NCBI GenBank assembly: GCA_963793645.1
Contig: CAWCAW010000008.1
Location: 1 to 64,000, forward strand
DNA: 64,000 nt
Direction: 5' to 3'
Origin: CAWCAW01 sp963793645
Lineage (GTDB): Bacteria; Actinomycetota; Acidimicrobiia; Acidimicrobiales; UBA8190
Shown one piece after another: positions 46,455 to 54,548 of the stretch. Both the position numbers and the translations under genes were made by a program. The notes under the pieces were generated by a model, which did no database searches, was not told the origin of the DNA, and worked only from the letters and a program-made list of their open reading frames with translations. The stretch's first letter is position 1. The number at the start of each line of letters is the position of its first letter.

Positions 46455-46855
46455 CGGATGCTTACGGGACCCCCCTCGATCTGCTCGAACAGGAAGAGTC
46501 CGAACTGATCGACGTCCGTGGTCCGTATGTCGGCAGGGCGTCGGAGCTCCACGACACCCCGCCCGGCCGGCTCGATCTGGCCCACCAAACGGCTCCCACC
46601 GTCGATTAGGGAAACCACCATGCCGCCCCCTGAGCAGTGAAAGCTCAGCCGTCGGTCAGGCCTTCCAGCACGTACCCGTGCCAAACCGTCGTCGTCGACG
46701 AGCGAGTCGCTCTCCAAGGCGGCGAGGCTCAGGGAAATGTCCCTCCACGCAAAGGCGTCAACGGCTTGGCGCAGCACCTGAGCGGGGGCAGGTTCCGAAA
46801 GCCTCATGGCCCGGCCGACTTGGGCCAGAAGCTCGTTGTCGCGTCCTTCATTCAT
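46400..46855 (-). CDS. Hypothetical protein between sigma and CHAT genes
   Basis: 151 residues. The N-terminal half is helical with a short conserved stretch (LRQAVDAFAWRDISLSLAAL); the C-terminal half alternates strands (RLSFHCSGGGMVVSLIDGG, LVGQIEPAGRGVVELRRP, FGLFLFEQIEGGPVSIRW) like a small beta sandwich. No known family is claimed. The ATG overlaps the sigma gene's stop (ATGA), and its end overlaps the CHAT gene, so the three are translated together. It is a candidate anti-sigma factor or protease substrate, by context only. Confidence 0.65.
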   Translation of the reverse strand: MNEGRDNELLAQVGRAMRLSEPAPAQVLRQAVDAFAWRDISLSLAALESDSLVDDDGLARVRAGRPDRRLSFHCSGGGMVVSLIDGGSRLVGQIEPAGRGVVELRRPADIRTTDVDQFGLFLFEQIEGGPVSIRWHPEDSSTGFDTEWVTI

Positions 46856-47437
46856 CGCGAAGTCTGTCCAATCGCCAGTTCGTCGACCCGTATTCCCGCA
46901 TGTCCCAACAATTCCCGGAGCCTGTCCAGACAACGCCCGCGGGTCGGCCCGATGCTCCCCACGGGGAGCCCCAACTTCGAACTCAACTCCTGGTAGGAGC
47001 AAGGCGGATCGCCGACGAGGCCAAGAAGGAGCTCACGACAGCGCGGTCGGCAGCTCGGCCAGCGCGAGCTGCACGGCAATGCTTTTCTCGTGCTCGATCA
47101 TGGCGGTATCAGCTGCCGGTTCCCGGTCCTCCATCCGGCGTAGCTCGGACCAGGGGTCTACGACCACCTGACGCCCTGCTAGCCGCGCCACCTTGGACGC
47201 CTCGCGTCTTGCTGTCGTCGCAAGCCATGCCCCAACTCGCTCTGGTTCCCGCAGCGATCCGAGGTTTTCGGCAAAGCGCAGCCACGTCGTCTGACTCACA
47301 TCTGCTGCGTCGGAGGCATCCAGACCGGCACACCGGGCGATGTGCCATATCAGTCCCCCGAAGCGCTCGACGAGGTCTGACCATGCTGTGGCGTCACCCT
47401 GCGTGGCACGTAGAACCAGCCCCTCGGTCTCCTCCAC
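46852..47437 (-). CDS. ECF-type RNA polymerase sigma factor, frameshifted
   Basis: Region 2 spans ATAWSDLVERFGGLIWHIARCAGLDASDAADVSQTTWLRFAENL. The frame is lost at about 47045-47050 (an extra base in a CCGACCGCGC run). The other frame continues PRCRELLLGLVGDPPCSYQELSSKLGLPVGSIGPTRGRCLDRLREL, a helix-turn-helix of region 4. So the protein would be about 195 residues and complete. It is the first gene of the sigma-151-CHAT operon. No ZAS-type anti-sigma is nearby. Confidence 0.85.
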
Positions 47438-47451
47438 CGCTCAGGATTGTA

Positions 47452-47496
47452 GGACCGGCGGTCCTGGGAGGCAATGCTCCCGAAAACCGCCGGTCC
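47452..47496. promoter_or_regulatory. Long hairpin between the 31-residue peptide gene and the sigma gene
   Basis: GGACCGGCGGT (47452-47462) and ACCGCCGGTCC (47486-47496) form a perfect 11-bp inverted repeat, with a nested GGGAG/CTCCC stem inside. No T-tract follows on the minus strand, so it may be an attenuator or RNA-processing site that reduces transcription into the sigma gene, or an operator. Confidence 0.55.
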
Positions 47497-47510
47497 CGCC
47501 CTCAAAGAGG

Positions 47511-47606
47511 TCAAAAAGGTGAGTACACGGGGGCGCCCGCGACCAGCCAAACTCCGGCCAAGCCCAAAACAATGGCGCCGATCTTTGCGAAACGGGTTCT
47601 TGCCAT
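47511..47606 (-). CDS. 31-residue single-helix membrane peptide
   Basis: Begins MARTRFAKIG, then a hydrophobic helix (AIVLGLAGVWLVAGAP) and ends YSPF. A GAGGAG site is placed 8 bases before the ATG, supporting translation of this very short gene. It precedes the sigma-151-CHAT genes on the same strand. No family is recognised. A role as a membrane sensor, toxin or protease substrate in that system is only a guess. Confidence 0.5.
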   Translation of the reverse strand: MARTRFAKIGAIVLGLAGVWLVAGAPVYSPF

Positions 47607-47666
47607 GACTGTGCTCCTCACTCGGTGGTCAGTTGCCGCCGACGGGTAACCAGAGCGTGGAAAACC

Positions 47667-47697
47667 GCTTTTGATACGCGGACCGCGTATCAAAAGC
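47667..47697. promoter_or_regulatory. Perfect 14-bp-arm palindrome in the divergent promoter region
   Basis: GCTTTTGATACGCG and CGCGTATCAAAAGC are separated by GAC. It lies about 61 bp upstream of the 31-residue peptide gene and 59 bp upstream of the DUF5317 gene, which are divergent. The position suits a shared operator. Its T/A-rich ends also resemble a terminator stem, but no transcript should end here. Confidence 0.65.
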
Positions 47698-47755
47698 TCA
47701 TCCAGGCACTCTTGTAAGGAGGAACGAGGACCCGGGGGGCACGACGGAGACATTC

Positions 47756-48370
47756 GTGATGACTGTGGCGTTGGGGGCAGCCGTCGGCCTGTGGCGCGGT
47801 GGACGTCTTAGCGCCGCCGCCGACCTGCAGTTGCGGTGGTGGTCCCTGCTGGTTGTCGCGATCGGCATCCAGCTCTCGCTCGGATGGTTGCCCACGGCGA
47901 CCAGGTGGACCTTGGTCCTTCTGTGTTGCGGCCTCGTGCTGACGTGGACCCACGCCAACTTCAGGGTTCTCGGCACGAAGCTCGGCCTAACGTTGTTGCT
48001 CGGGGGGATCTTCGCCAACACCGTCGTCATCGCCGCCAACAAAGGCATGCCGGTGGATATGCACGCGCTCGTTATCTCGGGACGCTCAGCCGCCACCAAC
48101 GTCGCCCGAGGATTCCTCTTCAAGCACACGACGATGACTTCCCACACGTCGCTTTCGTGGCTCGCAGACCGCTTGCCGGTCCCCGTGCTCAGGGAGGTGA
48201 TGAGTTTCGGCGATGTACTCATGCTCATCGGCCTTGGGATCATCGTCTACAGGCTCACTCAACCTCGCCCCATACGGCCTCTCACAAGTGCGGTGGCACA
48301 CGGGCTTGATGGCTCGAATCCGCGTGATGACGCCGAGATGATCAGGGACTTCGGGCCGTTGCAAGCCTAG
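47756..48370 (+). CDS. DUF5317 family membrane protein
   Basis: 204 residues with five hydrophobic helices (for example QLRWWSLLVVAIGIQLSLGWL and LGTKLGLTLLLGGIFANTVVIAANKGMPVDM). The GMPVDM and HTSLSWLADRLPVP stretches fit the DUF5317 pattern. Starts at GTG 47756 or ATG 47759. Divergent from the sigma operon across the palindrome. Function unknown. Confidence 0.75.
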   Translation: MMTVALGAAVGLWRGGRLSAAADLQLRWWSLLVVAIGIQLSLGWLPTATRWTLVLLCCGLVLTWTHANFRVLGTKLGLTLLLGGIFANTVVIAANKGMPVDMHALVISGRSAATNVARGFLFKHTTMTSHTSLSWLADRLPVPVLREVMSFGDVLMLIGLGIIVYRLTQPRPIRPLTSAVAHGLDGSNPRDDAEMIRDFGPLQA

Positions 48371-48473
48371 GAGTTTCACTTACCCTGACCGGCGCCTGCA
48401 CGGTGTCGTTGTAACCCCCACCCCGCCTTACGTGCGAGCACGAAGCCCGGACTTGAGAAAGGACTAACGATCG

Positions 48474-48818
48474 ATGAGTGGGTCCTCACAAATGGAACCC
48501 GAGCGTCGCAGGCTGCTTCCCCGCCAGTTCGCCGATTGGAAGGGAAGGTACCTAATTGAGGACGACATAGATCAGCGATGGCGCGAATGTCGTGTCATCG
48601 ACATCTCAGGAGCGGGTGCCGGCCTTGAGCTAGTTGACACGACCGTCGCCGAAGTAGAAGGTCACCGCATTGTGCTCGGCCTGCAACTCGTCGGCGCGGT
48701 ACGACACACCGAGGAGATGGGATCTGATCGTGTGCGAGTGGGCGCCGAGTTCATCGCTCAGACCGACGAGGAACGAGCATTTCTCGCCTCTCTGGCACGG
48801 CTCAATGCGCGCTGGTAG
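48474..48818 (+). CDS. PilZ-like domain protein
   Basis: 114 residues. RRRLLPRQFADWKGRYLIEDD, then VIDISGAGAGLEL (a DxSxxG-type motif) and a late VGAEFI strand fit a single PilZ domain, which often binds cyclic di-GMP. The RxxxR motif is approximated by RRLLPRQ, so binding is plausible but not certain. It is 4 bp before the next coiled-coil gene. Confidence 0.7.
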   Translation: MSGSSQMEPERRRLLPRQFADWKGRYLIEDDIDQRWRECRVIDISGAGAGLELVDTTVAEVEGHRIVLGLQLVGAVRHTEEMGSDRVRVGAEFIAQTDEERAFLASLARLNARW

Positions 48819-48821
48819 ATC

Positions 48822-49283
48822 ATGCTTGCACAAGCCATAGCCGCTTCCGGGCTCGCGATCGAAGTCGCCGGTACCTTTCTGATTTCGGTTGACGCACTTG
48901 GATCCCAACGCGAGGTCCGGGATTCCATCGATTTCCTCGAGGGGGTGACGCATTTGGAGGTCGATCGGACCGCCTACGTGAAGGCAGAGGATCTCGAAAT
49001 GGAAATTCGGGTAGTCCTTGCGAAAGCCGCTGGAGAACGAAGCGCGGCCGACACTTCAAAGCTCGAGGAAGCCCTTAAGCGAAAGCAAAAGATTGCTGAT
49101 GATCTCGCGATACTTGGGGCGGCCCAGGAAATCGCAATTGAAAGGAACCGCGAGAACTTGGAGAAAAAGCTAGACGCGATCAGAAGGTCAAGCGCGCGAC
49201 GGGAACCACGTATTCGAATCGCGATCGTTCTCGTGGCGCTCGGTGGCATTGTCGAGATTGCAGGAGTTCTCCTGGGCGCTTAG
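48822..49283 (+). CDS. Hypothetical protein with coiled coil and terminal helix
   Basis: 153 residues. An N-terminal hydrophobic segment (AIAASGLAIEVAGTFLISVDAL), a charged coiled-coil region (AADTSKLEEALKRKQKIADD to NRENLEKKLDAI) and a C-terminal membrane helix (IAIVLVALGGIVEIAGVLLG). It begins 3 bp after the PilZ gene, so probably works with it at the membrane. The following 173 bp before 49457 show no gene. Confidence 0.55.
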   Translation: MLAQAIAASGLAIEVAGTFLISVDALGSQREVRDSIDFLEGVTHLEVDRTAYVKAEDLEMEIRVVLAKAAGERSAADTSKLEEALKRKQKIADDLAILGAAQEIAIERNRENLEKKLDAIRRSSARREPRIRIAIVLVALGGIVEIAGVLLGA

Positions 49284-49456
49284 CGGTGGTACCGCCATCT
49301 AAGTACGGCTGACACCATCTGACCTGCACTCAGATGCTGTGTGATCGAGTGAGTCGGACGGTTCCTCTCGACTTCTGATCGAAAGCGCTTTTCCCCGGCG
49401 TCCGTGCTGAGCGCGGACATTGTTGGGTTCACTTAGCTGTTCCGAAACGAGATGCC

Positions 49457-50002
49457 TCATGTTTGGTCGTCGGGCTCCTCAAAGAAGTGTTTGGCCACGA
49501 GGTCGCCTACTCGACGAAGCACGGTCGGCCACCATGGTTCAGCCGGTGCAATTCCGACCACCTGAACAAAAGGCACCCGAAATCGCCAAGCCAAGAGACC
49601 GTCAGTGAGTATCTGGTCACCCACAACGGCGCTCGGAGTCTCACCTACGAGAACCAAACGGTTCCGGCGGGTGAAAGGCTTGTGTGCAGAAGATACCAAG
49701 CGATCCATCTCAAGAGAAGGAACAGCGGCACCGAATGGCCTTCGTGAGTTGGTGGCGAAGACAACACTGCTCCCACGAGGCGTGGCTGCGAGGAAGCTCA
49801 GGACAGTCCGGCGTCCAGACTCCAACGTGTCGGCATCCCTCTCATAGCCAACCAACGTGTTCTCAAGGTCAGCGATGACCAAACCTAGCTTGATAGGCAG
49901 GAATTCGACATGATCGGGCTTGGAGATTCGCCACCGAAGAATTCTCCTCGCTTTCATCCTATTGAACATCGGATGCTCACTGACGATAGAGACCGTTGGC
50001 AT
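49457..50002 (-). CDS. HAD phosphatase of the YqeG type
   Basis: 181 residues. VIADLENTLVGYERD carries a variant HAD motif I (DLENT in place of DxDNT: the second Asp is Glu, which would usually weaken phosphatase activity), VVFATNS is motif II and VVGDQILTD is motif III/IV, matching the HAD-IIIA YqeG-like group. A GAGAAGGGG site precedes the start at 50002. It is near the start of a lower-GC region. Confidence 0.75.
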   Translation of the reverse strand: MPTVSIVSEHPMFNRMKARRILRWRISKPDHVEFLPIKLGLVIADLENTLVGYERDADTLESGRRTVLSFLAATPRGSSVVFATNSRRPFGAAVPSLEMDRLVSSAHKPFTRRNRLVLVGETPSAVVGDQILTDGLLAWRFRVPFVQVVGIAPAEPWWPTVLRRVGDLVAKHFFEEPDDQT

Positions 50003-50081
50003 TGGTCCCCTTCTCAAGGTCCTCGGTCATGAATCAGCAGGCAAAGCAGTTCTCTTGTCATTGGCTCGAGGGCTAGGAAGG

Positions 50082-52019
50082 TCAGAACGCGTCGTCACGT
50101 CGCCGAATAAACCACTGAAAGCCCCGGAGCCATTGATCCTTGGCATCGTGCGGCCACTCCTCGAATGGCTTTCTCAAATCGGTGTAGCTCTGGGAGCGGA
50201 ACGAAGCGGAAGTCAAGAGTCCTAACGTTGCGAAGATCGTGAGCATCAGGATCTTACCGACGCACCAACTCTCGTTCCTGAGTAGCCAAATAAACCAACC
50301 GGCAGCGCCGGCGAAGCCTGTCATCGTAACGATCCAGAGAGCTAACTTGCCTAGCTTGACTGTGATCGCTGCCAAGAGAGTCAGGACTGCGCCGAATGCG
50401 AACTTACTCCATGCGGATGTGTGGACAATATGCTGGCTGGCATCAGTGCAAAACTCGGCGAGAGCAGCAGTGCAAGCTATCAATAGCACTGACCATGGAG
50501 CCTGAAACGATTGGCTCGCGTCCAACAGTACCGTCTCCGTCGTGACTTGATCCGCCAGAATCTTCGAGCCTTCCGGACCGACACCTGCCCAACGTAAACA
50601 TTCGTCGAGATGCATCTTGTTGGCGTGCACGTTGGCGTTGGCCGGACCCTCCAGGTTATTCGCTGGCATCAAGAGCCGCGCCATCTTCGTTGACTCTATT
50701 GCCCAGGCGAGACCTACAAACATTGCACCAAAGGCAAAAGCAGCAACTCCAGCGAGAATAAAGGAGTCGCTACTCCTCACTCCAGCCGCCCACAGGCCGA
50801 TGACGGCTCGGTAGGCATAACCGCAGCCTGAAACAAGGATCAAAAACCACACCCAGGATTTCTGTTTCCAGTGGCTTGAACCCGAAGCACTCGGCTTGCT
50901 CTCGACGTCGCGCGTGTCTCTATCAATTCGAGTTCGCACAGTTTCGTAGATGGTCGAGTACAAGACGAACGAGACGATAAAACCCAGAATCCACTCCCAG
51001 TTATGGTGCGACAAAGGCATCAAGGTTGCGATCAGGAAGAAAGCGACGAGTATCCTTCCCAAAAAAACGCAGTAGGCCCAATGGAGCCACTTGCCTTCTT
51101 CCTCAGGGTTAGCCGAGGAAGGAAAGCGCCGTTTATTTAGCCCTTGCTTATGGTCGACGTTCCGGTCACGCATATCGTTGACCATGTACCGAGCCTGATA
51201 GAGAAGATACTCGAAGACGATGAGTGAGCCAAGAACAAGGAGCCAGCTACCCTTCCAGTGGCTTGAGCTTACAATCCAAATGAACAATGCCACGAGGGGA
51301 ATAAAGAGAGCCTTGAGTAGTTCCTCCTCTCGTCTCGGAAGCAAGAGCCAGCTTATGATTCCCCGTTCGCCGTTCCGATCTATCTTTCGTGACGGGAAAT
51401 GTTGATCGGTTCGGCTAAAACGCGAAGGCAACCCCTCCTCGGCCTTATGCCACAGCTTCTGCCCTTCGTAGGCTTTGACGGCTGCCGTTACCGGTATTGA
51501 AAAAATAATTATGTCGAAAACGACAGAGAAAGCTTCGAGACGAGCATCATGGATGCGAGAAGCCGTCACTATTACGACCCCAAGACCCGCAAGCGTCAAG
51601 ACAAGGAGGATGAAGTTCCAGAGGGCGCGAAATGTTCCTATCGCATCATGTTGCCCGTCAACTGAGAGATTTAGGTGAGTCCAACTGGGTAAAGGAAAAC
51701 GGCCATACTGGCTTGTCAATAGATGAATTCGTCTCTCGATCTCCCGAAGATAATAGGAACGAAGATTCTGACGTACTGCCATGATCGTCCCAAACGCGAG
51801 GAGACCAGCGGGAACGATGGGAGCCGCGATGTAAACCAAGTAGGGTACGGGTGTGAGCTTCGAGCCCCCACAAAATCCTTGCTGACATGTCTGGAAAAGC
51901 AGCGAGCCCAACCCAACGAGCGCCGCGAGAGCGACTGTCAGGATCGTGGCATACGCGGCAAAGTTGATGCGGTCGTCATCCCGCGCCTCGGCATGCTCCC
52001 TTAGAAGCACTTCCAACAT
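50082..52019 (-). CDS. Large polytopic membrane protein of unknown function
   Basis: About 645 residues and some fourteen hydrophobic helices. Around residue 290 a cytoplasmic loop reads YQARYMVNDMRDRNVD then a basic KRRFP, similar to the NDxxDxxxD motif of UbiA prenyltransferases, but the second UbiA motif was not found. Long charged loops contain Arg/Asp-rich stretches. The DNA is visibly lower in GC than the neighbours, a sign of transfer. The start is likely ATG 52019 after GAGGG, with GTG 52040 as an alternative. No family assigned. Confidence 0.6.
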   Translation of the reverse strand: MLEVLLREHAEARDDDRINFAAYATILTVALAALVGLGSLLFQTCQQGFCGGSKLTPVPYLVYIAAPIVPAGLLAFGTIMAVRQNLRSYYLREIERRIHLLTSQYGRFPLPSWTHLNLSVDGQHDAIGTFRALWNFILLVLTLAGLGVVIVTASRIHDARLEAFSVVFDIIIFSIPVTAAVKAYEGQKLWHKAEEGLPSRFSRTDQHFPSRKIDRNGERGIISWLLLPRREEELLKALFIPLVALFIWIVSSSHWKGSWLLVLGSLIVFEYLLYQARYMVNDMRDRNVDHKQGLNKRRFPSSANPEEEGKWLHWAYCVFLGRILVAFFLIATLMPLSHHNWEWILGFIVSFVLYSTIYETVRTRIDRDTRDVESKPSASGSSHWKQKSWVWFLILVSGCGYAYRAVIGLWAAGVRSSDSFILAGVAAFAFGAMFVGLAWAIESTKMARLLMPANNLEGPANANVHANKMHLDECLRWAGVGPEGSKILADQVTTETVLLDASQSFQAPWSVLLIACTAALAEFCTDASQHIVHTSAWSKFAFGAVLTLLAAITVKLGKLALWIVTMTGFAGAAGWFIWLLRNESWCVGKILMLTIFATLGLLTSASFRSQSYTDLRKPFEEWPHDAKDQWLRGFQWFIRRRDDAF

Positions 52020-52040
52020 ATCGCCCTCGTGCTCTCGCAC

Positions 52041-52268
52041 GACCTGAGTCTAACGTCAAACGCAACGCCTGTGGCGTTGCAGCCGGAGCACCTTGACGGG
52101 CTAGTTCGCTGCGGAGTGACGCGGCTTGCATAGAACAGGTAGCTGGGTGGTCATCATGGAAGCGAGAAAAACATGCGAAGGAAGGGCAGCTCGATTCCGA
52201 GAGACCCACGAGGTTCCCACGAAATGGGAAATAGGACTGTGATGTGTATGTAACGACGACAGGCAACT
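52041..52268. other. Gap between the membrane protein and the IS3 remnant
   Basis: About 230 bp with no convincing gene. The right end (from about 52276) has TGAATCACCC, similar to the terminal sequence of actinobacterial IS3-family elements. Confidence 0.4.
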
Positions 52269-52812
52269 CTAGTGATGAATCACCCTGGTTTTGATGGAGG
52301 CTCTGGCGCTTTGATTTATGCGGCCTGATTGGCTTCGCTTTCTTGACGGTAGTGGTTTGCTTCGAGCTCTGCCGGCGGGATGTCCCCGATCTCTGTGTGA
52401 AGGCGTGCGGTGTTGAACCAGTCGACGTACGCCAGGGTCGCCACCTCGACGTCGTCTGCTGTCCGCCACGGGCCCTGGGGTGCGATCAGTTCGGTCTTGA
52501 ACAGCCCGATCGTTGTCTCGGCCATGGCAGTCGTACGAGTCGCCGACGCTACCGATCGACGGGGCGGCACCGACTTCGGCCAAACGCTCGGTATAGCGAA
52601 TTGAGGTGTACTGACTTCCCGCGTCGCTGTGACAAATCACACCGTCGACCGTGTCGTTGCGACGCCAGATGGCCATCTCCAATGTGTCGAGGACGAGGTC
52701 AGTTGTCATGGACGAGGCCACCCGCCAGCCGACGATCATGCGTGAGAAGACGTCGATGACGAAAGCCACGTAGACCATGCCCGACCACGTCGGGACGTAG
52801 GTGTGAACATCT
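52269..52812 (-). pseudogene. IS3-family transposase remnant (OrfB C-terminal part), frameshifted
   Basis: The preserved part has VHTYVPTWSGMVYVAFVIDVFSRMIVGW, the catalytic Asp in CHSDAGSQYTS and the terminal AETTIGLFKTELI with the DDE glutamate, followed by YVDWFNTARLH. The N-terminal third with the helix-turn-helix is absent; sequence before 52812 is unrelated. Two bases are missing near 52526-52530, shifting the frame between GDSYD and MAETT. The element's right end may be at about 52276. Confidence 0.85.
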
Positions 52813-53230
52813 CTGTCGAAATTTCGGGCGCTACCGGTATCAAGCTCCTTATCAGCGGGTCTTTTCTTGGGGTGATTTGAGGGTTGGTTCCTCGGCGATG
52901 GCGGCGAGTAGCCAGGGCGTCCGGCGGGCAGATCCAGAAGCTCAGTTCTAAGCTTCGATTTCGAGCCGAGAGCTAGGTGCAGATCGCAGGATCAGTCGAT
53001 ACGTTGGAACGAGGTGTTTTGCCTCCACTGCTACCGATCGGATCGTCGGCCGCAGTTCCGCAAGATCGCCCCCGACCCCGTCTCCGGTCTTGTCGCCCAA
53101 CGGTCTGTGGACCCGCCGTTCCTTCGCTCGCTCGAACCCTGAAAGCACGTTCAACAGAGTCGGATGGCCTGGATCGAACAGCAGCTGATCACCGGTTATC
53201 CGCTGTCCACATTGCAACGGCCTCCCAACC
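52813..53230. other. Region without a recognisable gene
   Basis: About 420 bp between the IS3 remnant and a small gene. Open frames on both strands overlap each other and lack family motifs or ribosome-binding sites. Probably IS-related debris or flanking DNA. Confidence 0.4.
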
Positions 53231-53509
53231 TCAGGGGTGGCAGCGTCTGCAGAATTGCATTTGGTGACCAGTCTTAGCTCTGGTCCAATGCTCGAGTTCG
53301 TCCCGAGCATCAGCACAGACCTTGGAGTATTCGCTGCAGGTCCAGGTTAATCCTCGAGCTGGCCGGCCGCTGATTGTGTAGCAGCCAGCACGGTGGAGCA
53401 TCAGGTATTTAGCACTTGGCACCCGATATGCATTTAGGACGTAGCCCCTGGGGTGGTTCAGAAGCCAACCCTCGTACCCGGGATCATCGTCGAGAAAACT
53501 CACGATCAT
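53231..53509 (-). CDS. Small Cys-containing hypothetical protein
   Basis: 92 residues starting MIVSFLDDDPGYEGWLLNHPRGYVLNAYRVP, then LHRAGCYTISG, TCSEYSKVC and FCRRCHP near the C-terminus; three Cys pairs might bind zinc. The pattern is reminiscent of small proteins encoded near mobile genes. It lies 10 bp downstream of the DUF4268 nuclease-like gene on the same strand, so the two likely form an operon. Function unknown. Confidence 0.55.
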   Translation of the reverse strand: MIVSFLDDDPGYEGWLLNHPRGYVLNAYRVPSAKYLMLHRAGCYTISGRPARGLTWTCSEYSKVCADARDELEHWTRAKTGHQMQFCRRCHP

Positions 53510-53519
53510 GGCGTCTGCC

Positions 53520-54548
53520 TCAAAGCTTGATTGTATTGAGAGCCTTGCGAAGGCGTTCGCCGGCGTCGAAGAACCAATTGATGTACTCGTCATAGCGATC
53601 AGAGTCCGACACCGTTACGCCATCTCGATACTCGGCGACGCGGCACGCTCGCTTCCCCTGCAGCTCCTCGAAGGTAAGGACGCGTCCATAAGTCGACTCC
53701 ATGCTTGCCCTCTGATTCTCAAAAGCCTTCAGCATCGCTAAATTGGCTTGCTCGTCCCCCGTGTCGATATACAACTCATGTCTCAAGCGCCCACCCGCCG
53801 CAAAGCTTAAGTCGATCGAGGTTCCTTTAAGTGCCGAAGGTTGGTTCATCCAGTTCTGGGTAAGTGGAGCCCTTCGGTTGCTCCAGTCCGGATGTTCGAC
53901 GCGAAGACGCTCAAGATACCTCGCCCAGAATTGGTAATAGAGCTGACCAACCCCGCTCACTTGGGATCCGCCCTGCGTTTGCTGCTTTGTGATCGTCGAA
54001 TTCTGGAACTTAAGATCGACAAACCTGTGGTGCTCCCCGTCTGCGTAGAGGTTTACGATCACAAGTTGGACCGGAAGTCCATGTTCGACAAGGAAATCGA
54101 CAGCGGATCTTGTCCGCCCATGAACATCTCCAGCGACGAGGACCAATCGCGCTGAGGAATTGACAATGACAGGAGACGTGGACTGCGTGAAGTCTTGCCA
54201 ATCCTCAAAGAACTTGTCGACACCATTCGAGTAGAGACACGAGAGTTCATCGAGGTTTGTGGAGCGAGCCCACCCTGCATATTCCAGGCACTGAGCGAGT
54301 TGGGATCGGTCGACGTCACGCTTTACTTCAACGACGACCACTCTTCCCGAAGCGTCCAGGGCGACAATGTCCGGAATGCCTCCGCCGTCGATCTTCGGTT
54401 GGCGAGCTAGAGGAAACAGTGGCTCGCCCAGAAGGACCTCAAGGTTTTCCCACAGGAGGTTCTCGATCTCTTTTTCATATAGATCAGGCCCGGCCAGTAG
54501 CGGTTGAATCAGGTTAAGTTTCTTGCCCGAAAGCTCAAAGAGCGGCAT
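53520..54548 (-). CDS. PD-(D/E)xK nuclease-like protein with DUF4268 domain
   Basis: 342 residues. N-terminal nuclease-like core: GIPDIVALDASGRVVVVEVKRDVDRSQLAQCLEYA contains the Asp and ExK motifs (Asp at about residue 62, Glu-x-Lys at about 75-77). The C-terminal half (FWARYLERLRVEHPDW through TGDEQANLAMLKAFENQRASMESTYG, LRKALN) matches the DUF4268 pattern common in restriction-like loci. A start at 54548 or GTG 54557 is possible. Likely a defence or mobile-element nuclease. Confidence 0.75.
   Translation of the reverse strand: MPLFELSGKKLNLIQPLLAGPDLYEKEIENLLWENLEVLLGEPLFPLARQPKIDGGGIPDIVALDASGRVVVVEVKRDVDRSQLAQCLEYAGWARSTNLDELSCLYSNGVDKFFEDWQDFTQSTSPVIVNSSARLVLVAGDVHGRTRSAVDFLVEHGLPVQLVIVNLYADGEHHRFVDLKFQNSTITKQQTQGGSQVSGVGQLYYQFWARYLERLRVEHPDWSNRRAPLTQNWMNQPSALKGTSIDLSFAAGGRLRHELYIDTGDEQANLAMLKAFENQRASMESTYGRVLTFEELQGKRACRVAEYRDGVTVSDSDRYDEYINWFFDAGERLRKALNTIKL

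Noticed and set aside
52948..53316. Overlapping open frames on both strands around 53 kb as genes
   Set aside because: No family motifs, ribosome-binding sites or biased codon use; likely chance open frames.
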